From assembly GCA_937858455.1 (NCBI GenBank), contig CALLYN010000344.1, forward strand, positions 1-5,972: a stretch of DNA of 5,972 nucleotides. The letters run 5' to 3'. Positions within the stretch are counted from its first letter, which is position 1. The number at the start of each line of letters is the position of its first letter. Under the pieces are notes generated by a model that was not told the DNA's origin, did no database searches, and worked only from the letters and a program-made list of their open reading frames with translations. This document shows positions 1-5,972 of the stretch, piece after piece. Both the position numbers and the translations under genes were made by a program. Source of the stretch: an uncultured Kouleothrix sp. (lineage in GTDB: Bacteria > Chloroflexota > Chloroflexia > Chloroflexales > Roseiflexaceae).

Positions 1-32
1 CGGGTGGCGGCCACGAATGTGGCCGCCACCCG
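1..32. repeat. Perfect 14-bp inverted repeat (hairpin) at window start
   Basis: Positions 1-14 (CGGGTGGCGGCCAC) are exactly complementary to 19-32, with a 4-base loop (GAAT, 15-18). The transcript of either strand would fold into a very stable stem. No T-run follows on the + strand (next bases are CCAGAAAAAG), so it is not a textbook intrinsic terminator in that direction. The flank needed to judge the minus strand is outside the window. It may end an upstream transcript or be an interspersed palindromic repeat. Confidence 0.7.
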
Positions 33-49
33 CCAGAAAAAGTGGAAAC

Positions 50-72
50 TTGGAGGGACAAAGTCCCACCAA
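50..72. repeat. Short hairpin (TTGG-A-GGGAC / GTCCC-A-CCAA)
   Basis: Positions 50-59 pair with 63-72 around an AAA loop: four pairs, one A-A mismatch, then five pairs. No T-tract follows. It is the second of three hairpins packed between the window start and the CoxE-like gene, so it would lie in that gene's 5' leader if transcription starts upstream. Its function is unknown. Confidence 0.5.
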
Positions 73-77
73 ACCAC

Positions 78-91
78 CCTTCTGCGGAAGG
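78..91 (+). other. Small hairpin with UNCG-type tetraloop
   Basis: CCTTC (78-82) pairs with GAAGG (87-91) around TGCG (83-86). C(UGCG)G fits the exceptionally stable UNCG tetraloop class when read as + strand RNA. It ends 43 bases before the ATG chosen for the CoxE-like gene. The stem is only 5 bp, so chance is possible. The rest of 1-134 shows no coding frame and no convincing promoter. Confidence 0.35.
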
Positions 92-134
92 CTGAGCGCG
101 CCAACTGCGTAAGCCCTAACAATGATTGCCACAC

Positions 135-1295
135 ATGGAAACCCAAGGCCGCGCGTTTCTGAATAACTGTGTGCTGTTTGCCGGGCTGCTGCGCCAGGCC
201 GGCATCCCAATCGGCACCGACCAGGTGCTCGAGCTGGCGCGCGCGCTGGAATGGATCGACCTGGGCGAGCGCGAGCAGGTGTACCACACCGCGCGCAGCC
301 TGCTGATCCGCCGCCACGAGCACCTGCGGCTGTTCGACGCGATCTTCAGCCGGTTCTGGCGCCGGCCGAGCGCCGAGCTGGCGCGCGCGCGCCAGACAAT
401 GCCACGCGCGCCGCGCCACAAGCGCCGCGAGCAGCCGTTCACGATCGTGACGTATATGGCCTACAAAGCGCGCCTGGGCGACCCCGAGGTCGACGTGAGC
501 GATAAATCAGGCACAGCCAGCAGCGCCGAGATATTGCAGCGTAAAGACTTCTCGCAGATGACGCCCGAGGAGCTCGAGCAGATCAAGCGGCTGATCGCCC
601 GGCTGCGCTGGCAGATCAGCCTGCGCGAGACGCGGCGGCGGCGGCGCGACCGCGCTGGCGATCAGCTGCACATGCGCGCGATCGTGCGCGAAGCGGCGAC
701 ACATGGCGGCGTGCCGCTGCAGCTGGCGTGGCAGCGCCGCACGCTGCGCCAGCGCCCGCTGGTGCTGATCGCCGACATCAGCGGCTCGATGGAAAAGTAC
801 GCCCGGCTGCTGCTGCAGTTCCTGTACAGCGTGGCCCACAGCCTGGCGCGCGTCGAGTGCTTTGTGTTCGGCACGCGGCTGACGCGCGTCACCGGGCAGC
901 TGCGCGTGCGCAACATCGACCAGGCGATCGACGCAGCCGCGCGCGAGGTGGTCGACTGGGCCGGCGGCACGCGCATCGGCGAAAGCCTGCACACCTTCAA
1001 CCGCCAGTGGGCCGGCCGCGTGCTCGGGCGCGGCGCGGTAGTGCTGGTGATCAGCGATGGCTGGGAGCAGGGCGACGGCGCCGTGCTGGCGCGCGAGCTG
1101 CGCTTTCTGCGGCGCCGCTGCCACCGGCTGATCTGGCTCAACCCGCTGGCCGGCCGCGCCGGCTACCAGCCGCGTGTCGGCGGCATGCGCGCGGCGCTAG
1201 AGCAGGCCGACGACCTGCTGCCGATCCATAATTTTCAAAGCCTGGCCAACCTGGCGGATCAGCTCGGCCAGCTTGGCCGGGCGCGCAGCCGCTGA
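135..1295 (+). CDS. coxE: CoxE-like VWA-domain protein, probable CO dehydrogenase maturation factor
   Basis: A 386-residue cytoplasmic protein of the CoxE/VWA family. The C-terminal half is a von Willebrand A domain with its metal-ion-dependent adhesion site visible: DISGSM (D214, S216, S218), GGTRIG (T279) and ISDG (D308). Before it are a helical N-terminal region (about 1-110), a variable stretch, a very basic segment (ETRRRRRDR, 165-173), and the RAIVREAATHGG region that precedes VWA in this family. There is no signal peptide or membrane segment. In Oligotropha carboxidovorans, CoxE works with the AAA+ ATPase CoxD in building the Cu-S-Mo site of CO dehydrogenase. That role here is inferred from family and from coxMSL starting 135 bases downstream. 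Start: ATG at 135 is preferred over an in-frame TTG at 126; neither has a clear Shine-Dalgarno. CoxE-type proteins also accompany form II enzymes, so family alone does not fix the partner. Confidence 0.85.
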   Translation: METQGRAFLNNCVLFAGLLRQAGIPIGTDQVLELARALEWIDLGEREQVYHTARSLLIRRHEHLRLFDAIFSRFWRRPSAELARARQTMPRAPRHKRREQPFTIVTYMAYKARLGDPEVDVSDKSGTASSAEILQRKDFSQMTPEELEQIKRLIARLRWQISLRETRRRRRDRAGDQLHMRAIVREAATHGGVPLQLAWQRRTLRQRPLVLIADISGSMEKYARLLLQFLYSVAHSLARVECFVFGTRLTRVTGQLRVRNIDQAIDAAAREVVDWAGGTRIGESLHTFNRQWAGRVLGRGAVVLVISDGWEQGDGAVLARELRFLRRRCHRLIWLNPLAGRAGYQPRVGGMRAALEQADDLLPIHNFQSLANLADQLGQLGRARSR

Positions 1296-1299
1296 TTGT

Positions 1300-1333
1300 G
1301 CCGAATTCGGCGTAGCAGCGCGCTATAGTGCGC
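1300..1333 (+). promoter_or_regulatory. Possible promoter/operator of coxMSL: two palindromes and a -10-like box
   Basis: GCCGAATTCGGC (1300-1311) is a perfect 12-bp palindrome starting 4 bases after the CoxE-like stop. Positions 1318-1333 form a 16-bp palindrome with one mismatched pair (GCGC-g-CTATAG-t-GCGC). Inside it TATAGT (1324-1329) matches the sigma-70 -10 consensus at 5 of 6 bases. No good -35 lies at 16-18 bases; TTGTGC at 1296 is 22 bases away. The layout could be a regulated promoter with operators over and upstream of the -10, but GC-rich DNA yields such palindromes readily. Confidence 0.3.
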
Positions 1334-1352
1334 CACAGCTCGGCAAGCGAAG

Positions 1353-1359
1353 AAAGGAG
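1353..1359 (+). promoter_or_regulatory. Orphan Shine-Dalgarno (AAAGGAG)
   Basis: AAAGGAG is the best ribosome-binding motif in the spacer before coxM, yet no ATG, GTG or TTG lies 4-15 bases downstream. The first ATG (1399) opens a four-codon frame ending at TGA 1411-1413. It is therefore not the binding site for coxM, whose own GGGAG is at 1421-1425. It may be coincidence, a ribosome standby site, or a relic of another start. Confidence 0.3.
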
Positions 1360-1401
1360 CGCAGCCAACCGACATCGCCATCGCAACCACGCCATCGAAT
1401 G

Positions 1402-1425
1402 GTTCAGACCTGAACGCGAAGGGAG
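1402..1425 (+). promoter_or_regulatory. Inverted repeat abutting the coxM ribosome-binding site
   Basis: GTTCAG (1402-1407) and CTGAAC (1410-1415) are perfect 6-bp arms around AC. Five bases later comes GGGAG (1421-1425), the likely Shine-Dalgarno of coxM. From it the spacing to ATG 1428 is only 2 bases, and to ATG 1431 it is 5, which favours the second ATG. The inverted repeat could bind a repressor or be accidental; a 2-base loop is too tight for an RNA stem using all six pairs. Confidence 0.35.
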
Positions 1426-1430
1426 CAATG

Positions 1431-2303
1431 ATGATCCCAGGAACCTTCGACTACCTTGCGCCGAGCACGATCGACGAGGCGATCGCGGCGCTGGCGGCCC
1501 ACGGCGACGACGCCAAGATCCTGGCCGGCGGCCAGAGCCTCATCCCGGCAATGCGCTTTCGGCTCGCATCGCCGACCGTGCTGATCGACATCAACCGCGT
1601 GGCCGGGCTTGAGTATCTGCGCGAGGAGGCCGGCTACCTCGCGATCGGCGCGCTGACGCGCGAGCACGCGCTCGAGCACGCCGCCGAGCTGATGCGCGGC
1701 TACCCGCTGCTCGCCGACGCCGCCCGCGTGATCGCCGACCCGCTGGTGCGCAATCGCGCCACCGTTGGCGGCAATATCGCGCACGCCGACCCGGCCAACG
1801 ACCACCCGGCCGTGATGCTGGCCTATGGCGCCGAGATGGTGGCGCGCGGCCCCGGCGGCGAGCGCCACATCCCGATCGACGATTTCTTCCTCGGCCTGTT
1901 CGAAACCGCGCTCGCCCACGACGAGCTGCTGACCGAGATCCGCATCCCCAAGCCCCAGCCCGGCGCCGGCGGCGCCTACCTCAAGATCGAGCGCAAAGTC
2001 GGCGACTACGCCGTGGCCGCAGTGGCCGTGCAGCTGGCGATCGACGGCAGCCGCGTATCTGCCGCGCGCGTGGCGCTCACCAACGTCAGCCCGGCGCCCA
2101 TGCGATCGGCGGGCGCCGAGGCCGCCCTGGTGGGTCAGGAGCTGAGCGAGGCGACGCTCGAGGCAGCCGGGCGCGCCGCCGCCGCCGAGTGCGACCCTTC
2201 ATCGGATCTGCGCGGCACCGCCGAGTACAAGCGCGACCTGGTGCGCGTGCTGGTGAAGCGCGCCGCGCGCAAGGCCGCCGAGCGAGCATCCGCCCGACCG
2301 TAA
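1431..2303 (+). CDS. coxM: Aerobic CO dehydrogenase, medium (FAD-binding) subunit
   Basis: A 290-residue flavoprotein subunit of the molybdenum hydroxylase family. It takes electrons from the [2Fe-2S] clusters of CoxS onto FAD and passes them toward the respiratory chain, at the inner face of the membrane. Both family FAD-binding motifs are present: AGGQSLIP (residues 32-39) and TVGGNIAHADPAND (111-124). KIERKVGDYA (185-194) and RGTAEYKRDLV (261-271) belong to the C-terminal CODH flavoprotein domain. The start MIPGTFDY closely resembles the MIPGSFDY start of Oligotropha CoxM (288 aa as I recall), and the spacing from GGGAG also favours the ATG at 1431 over the adjacent ATG at 1428. It is first of coxM-coxS-coxL. 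The last two codons and stop (CGA CCG TAA) lie inside an interspersed repeat, so the very C-terminus may not be ancestral. Subunits of related xanthine or nicotine hydroxylases look similar; the form I call comes from CoxL. Confidence 0.93.
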   Translation: MIPGTFDYLAPSTIDEAIAALAAHGDDAKILAGGQSLIPAMRFRLASPTVLIDINRVAGLEYLREEAGYLAIGALTREHALEHAAELMRGYPLLADAARVIADPLVRNRATVGGNIAHADPANDHPAVMLAYGAEMVARGPGGERHIPIDDFFLGLFETALAHDELLTEIRIPKPQPGAGGAYLKIERKVGDYAVAAVAVQLAIDGSRVSAARVALTNVSPAPMRSAGAEAALVGQELSEATLEAAGRAAAAECDPSSDLRGTAEYKRDLVRVLVKRAARKAAERASARP

Positions 2304-2322
2304 GGGCGAATGCTTCGCCCCA
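2295..2322. repeat. Interspersed hairpin repeat, copy 1 (overlaps coxM stop)
   Basis: This 28-bp unit matches copy 2 at 2337-2364 in 27 of 28 positions, offset by 42 bases. Its core GGGCGAA (2304-2310) and TTCGCCC (2314-2320) pair perfectly around TGC. TAA at 2301-2303 inside the unit stops coxM. The difference between copies (T2311 versus C2353) sits in the loop, so the stem is intact in both. No T-tract follows. I recall this core as a common dispersed element in Chloroflexia genomes, but that needs a search. Confidence 0.85.
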
Positions 2323-2336
2323 CCGAGACGATCCGG

Positions 2337-2364
2337 CGACCGTAAGGGCGAACGCTTCGCCCCA
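2337..2364. repeat. Interspersed hairpin repeat, copy 2 (coxM-coxS spacer)
   Basis: This is the second copy, with stem GGGCGAA (2346-2352) and TTCGCCC (2356-2362) around CGC. It ends 13 bases before the coxS Shine-Dalgarno region GAGGAAAG (2378-2385), whose GAGG core is 9 bases from ATG 2391. In the mRNA two consecutive hairpins would stand between coxM and coxS. They could affect mRNA processing, stability or relative expression. Confidence 0.85.
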
Positions 2365-2390
2365 AGAAATCGATCGCGAGGAAAGCATCC

Positions 2391-2881
2391 ATGAGCAAAC
2401 ACACCATCTCCGTCACCGTCAACGGCGAAACACGCGGCGGCGAGGTCGATAGCCGGCTGCTGCTGGTGCACTACATCCGCGAGCAGCTCAGCCTCACCGG
2501 CACACACATCGGCTGCGATACCACCAGCTGCGGCGCGTGCACCGTGCTGCTGGACGGCCGGCCGATCAAGAGCTGCACCATGTTCGCGGTGCAGGCCGAC
2601 GGCCATAGCGTCGAGACGATCGAGGGCGTGGCGCAGGGAGGCAACCTGCACCCGCTCCAGGAAGGCTTCTGGGAGCAGCACGGCCTGCAGTGCGGCTTCT
2701 GCACCCCCGGCATGATCATGACCGCGAAGGCGCTGCTGGCCGCCAACCCCAACCCGAGCGAAGACGAGATCCGCCACGGCATTTCGGGCAACCTATGCCG
2801 CTGCACCGGCTACGTCAAGATCGTCGAGGCGATCCAGTACGCCGCTGCGAAGCTGCGCGAGCAGCCCGAGGAGGTGGCGGC

Positions 2882-2885
<4 letters not shown>
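2391..2885 (+). CDS. coxS: Aerobic CO dehydrogenase, small (iron-sulfur) subunit
   Basis: A 164-residue iron-sulfur subunit that carries electrons from the Mo-Cu site of CoxL to the FAD of CoxM. The N-terminal plant-ferredoxin-like domain has C42, C47, C50 and C62 (Cx4Cx2Cx11C) for one [2Fe-2S] cluster. The C-terminal helical domain has C101, C104, C136 and C138 (QCGFCTPGM and NLCRCTGY) for the other. All eight ligands are present and the length is that of the family (Oligotropha CoxS is about 166 aa). The start follows GAGGAAAG (2378-2385). The stop overlaps the coxL start as ATGA at 2882-2885, which suggests translational coupling. There is no signal peptide, as expected for a complex facing the cytoplasm. 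Small subunits of other molybdenum hydroxylases share these motifs, but [11 protein letters not shown] and IQYAAAKL closely resemble CO dehydrogenase. Confidence 0.95.
2869..2874 (+). promoter_or_regulatory. Ribosome-binding site deciding the coxL start
   Basis: AGGAGG, a full consensus motif, ends 7 bases before ATG 2882. It lies inside the last codons of coxS. It fixes the coxL start at 2882 and rules out the in-frame extension upstream to 2690, which would read through coxS in another frame. Confidence 0.8.
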
Positions 2886-5356
<2,471 letters not shown>

Positions 5357-5364
5357 AGCTGTTA

Positions 5365-5441
5365 TTTCACCACGGAGACACAGAGCGCACGGAGATGCCA
5401 TATTTTGGATCTCTGTGCCCTCCGTGCCTCTGTGGTGGAAA
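5365..5441. repeat. Long imperfect palindromic repeat downstream of coxL
   Basis: Arm 5365-5395 (beginning TTTCACCACGGAGACACAGA) and arm 5410-5441 (ending CCTCTGTGGTGGAAA) are inverted copies with about five mismatches and one gap, around a 14-base loop (TGCCATATTTTGGA, 5396-5409). Several mismatches become G-U pairs in RNA. This CACCACGGAGACACAGAG-type element is, from memory, a dispersed repeat in many Chloroflexota and other bacterial genomes. It fills most of the 97-base gap between the coxL stop and the next ATG (5454). It could end or stabilise the coxMSL mRNA, though no T-run follows. It is not coding. Confidence 0.85.
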
Positions 5442-5453
5442 TTCTGGTGCTCT

Positions 5454-5657
5454 ATGGCTGATAATTTCTTCGCACGTGCGGCCGAGCTGAGCGCGCGCGG
5501 CGAGCCATTTGTGACGGCGACGGTGGTGCGGGCCGAGCGGCCGACCTCGGCCAAGCCAGGCGACCGGGCGATCGTGACGGCCGGCGGCGAGCGCCTGCCC
5601 GAACACCGACGCCGCGCCGGCAAGCAGCCCGCGACCGGAATGCAGGATGGGACTTGA
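5454..5657 (+). pseudogene. Truncated XdhC/CoxF-family gene (N-terminal remnant)
   Basis: A 67-codon frame from ATG 5454 to TGA 5655-5657. Residues 1 to about 45 (MADNFFARAA..., TATVVRAERPTSAKPGDRAI, VTA) read like the start of an XdhC/CoxF-type molybdenum-enzyme maturation protein. TVV-x-RPTSAKPGD is the typical opening. The next expected block, a glycine-rich GWIGGSC-like motif, is absent; the frame goes on as LPEHRRRAGKQPATG and stops. I could not find the missing part in any frame before the next gene. Family members are usually about 250-370 residues, so most of the gene is gone, including any Rossmann domain. CoxF is a usual neighbour of coxMSL, implicated in maturing the active site, so this is probably the decayed original operon member. 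Alternatives are a sequence or assembly junction near 5590-5600, or a short peptide of unknown role. Confidence 0.7.
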
Positions 5658-5681
5658 GATGCATAACAGGGGCGATATTGT
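5654..5681 (+). promoter_or_regulatory. Candidate sigma-70 promoter for the M24-like gene
   Basis: TTGAGA (5654-5659, 5 of 6 to consensus) and TATTGT (5676-5681, 4 of 6) are separated by 16 bases, in a locally AT-richer patch. It lies 64 bases before ATG 5745 and overlaps the stop codon of the truncated XdhC-like frame. This suggests the peptidase gene is a separate transcription unit. It is a consensus match only. Confidence 0.35.
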
Positions 5682-5744
5682 GCAATCTTCCCCGCAACGA
5701 TGCGGCCGCATCCCGCGCCCGCATGCAACAAGGCATCGCACGAC

Positions 5745-5972
5745 ATGGCCGAACCGACGCTGGACGAACTGCTGCAGCGCGTGCCGCAGGGTGCGGAATC
5801 GGTCTTTCCCCAGGCCGAATACGCGGCCCGCCAGGCGCGCGTGCGCACAGCCATGGGCGAGCGCGGGCTCGATCTCGCGCTGCTGAGCGGGCCGGAGAAC
5901 ATCTTCTACCTGACCGGCCAGCAGACGCCCGGCTACTACACCTTCCAATGCCTGTGCATTCCGCGAGAGGGC
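5745..5972 (+). CDS. M24-family (creatinase / Xaa-Pro peptidase-like) protein, N-terminal part
   Basis: This open frame runs off the window end; 76 residues are visible. The sequence contains FPQAEYAARQARVRTAMGER (about 21-40), then GLDLALLSGPENIFYLTGQQ (41-60) and TPGYYTFQCLCIP (61-73). This is the pattern of the creatinase N-terminal domain before the M24 metallopeptidase catalytic domain: a helix with regularly spaced Arg, then LLSGPENIFYLTG. The metal-binding catalytic domain lies beyond the window, so peptidase activity cannot be confirmed. Members include Xaa-Pro dipeptidases and aminopeptidases, creatinase and ectoine hydrolase; which one this is cannot be told. ATG 5745 is chosen because the family-like sequence starts soon after it; AAGG at 5730-5733 is a weak ribosome site. 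An in-frame ATG at 5700 would add 15 residues. It has no evident link to CO oxidation. Confidence 0.75.
   Translation, partial: MAEPTLDELLQRVPQGAESVFPQAEYAARQARVRTAMGERGLDLALLSGPENIFYLTGQQTPGYYTFQCLCIPREG

Noticed and set aside
126..134. TTG start for the CoxE-like gene three codons upstream
   Set aside because: An ATG follows three codons later and neither has a Shine-Dalgarno. The ATG is the simpler choice, though the TTG cannot be excluded.
728..1231. Overlapping frames inside the CoxE-like gene on both strands
   Set aside because: They are Arg/Ala-rich shadow frames without motifs. The VWA frame with its intact metal site explains the region.
1399..1413. Four-codon leader peptide (ATG GTT CAG ACC TGA) before coxM
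   Set aside because: It is too short, lies about 40 bases from the nearest strong Shine-Dalgarno, and shows no attenuator structure.
2295..2364. CRISPR-like repeat pair
   Set aside because: Only two units occur with a 14-base spacer, the unit is a self-complementary hairpin, and it overlaps a gene end. This fits an interspersed palindromic repeat, not an array.
2690..2881. In-frame upstream extension of coxL (64 more codons)
   Set aside because: It reads coxS in another frame across that subunit's conserved cysteine motifs. The AGGAGG at 2869-2874 and the ATGA overlap set the start at 2882.
5415..5453. Upstream ATG adding 13 residues to the XdhC-like remnant
   Set aside because: These codons derive from the right arm of the palindromic repeat. 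The family-like sequence starts at ATG 5454.
5580..5621. Inverted repeat GCCGGCG / CGCCGGC near the XdhC breakpoint
   Set aside because: Seven-base GC-only arms 28 bases apart are expected by chance in DNA of this composition; they are not evidence of a recombination site.

Overview
The window carries the structural genes of a form I (genuine) aerobic carbon monoxide dehydrogenase in the order coxM-coxS-coxL, all on the + strand. A CoxE-type von Willebrand A maturation protein lies upstream. Downstream are a broken XdhC/CoxF-type gene and the start of an M24-family peptidase. The form I call rests on the AYRCSFR active-site motif in CoxL, which carries the cysteine that holds copper in the [Cu-S-Mo] centre.

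Organism: the DNA is very GC-rich, and spacers hold short palindromic interspersed repeats (the GGGCGAA-nnn-TTCGCCC hairpin type and a long CACCACGGAGACACAGAG-type palindrome). I associate these repeats, together with form I cox genes, with Chloroflexota of the Chloroflexia/Roseiflexus-Kouleothrix kind. This is an inference from style; no marker gene is present, and other high-GC CO oxidisers are possible.

Layout: 1-134 is non-coding with three successive hairpins. 135-1295 is the CoxE-like gene. 1296-1430 is a spacer with three small palindromes, a possible -10 box and an orphan Shine-Dalgarno. 1431-2303 is coxM (FAD subunit). 2304-2390 is a spacer filled by two near-identical hairpin repeats, the first of which supplies the coxM stop codon. 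2391-2885 is coxS (two [2Fe-2S] clusters). 2882-5356 is coxL (molybdenum subunit), coupled to coxS by an ATGA overlap. 5357-5453 is a long imperfect palindrome. 5454-5657 is a short frame that begins as an XdhC/CoxF protein and then loses all similarity. 5658-5744 is a possible promoter region. 5745 to the window end is the N-terminal part of an M24 (creatinase/Xaa-Pro peptidase-like) protein.

How the genes work together: CoxL oxidises CO with water to CO2 at the Mo-Cu site. Electrons pass through the two clusters of CoxS to the FAD of CoxM and then to the respiratory chain. The CoxE-like protein probably helps assemble the bimetallic site. The expected AAA+ partner CoxD is not in the window, and the CoxF-type gene is broken here, so those functions must be encoded elsewhere or be missing. 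I see no wholly new system. The points of interest are the repeat-ridden, partly decayed 3' side of the operon and the unusual spacers.
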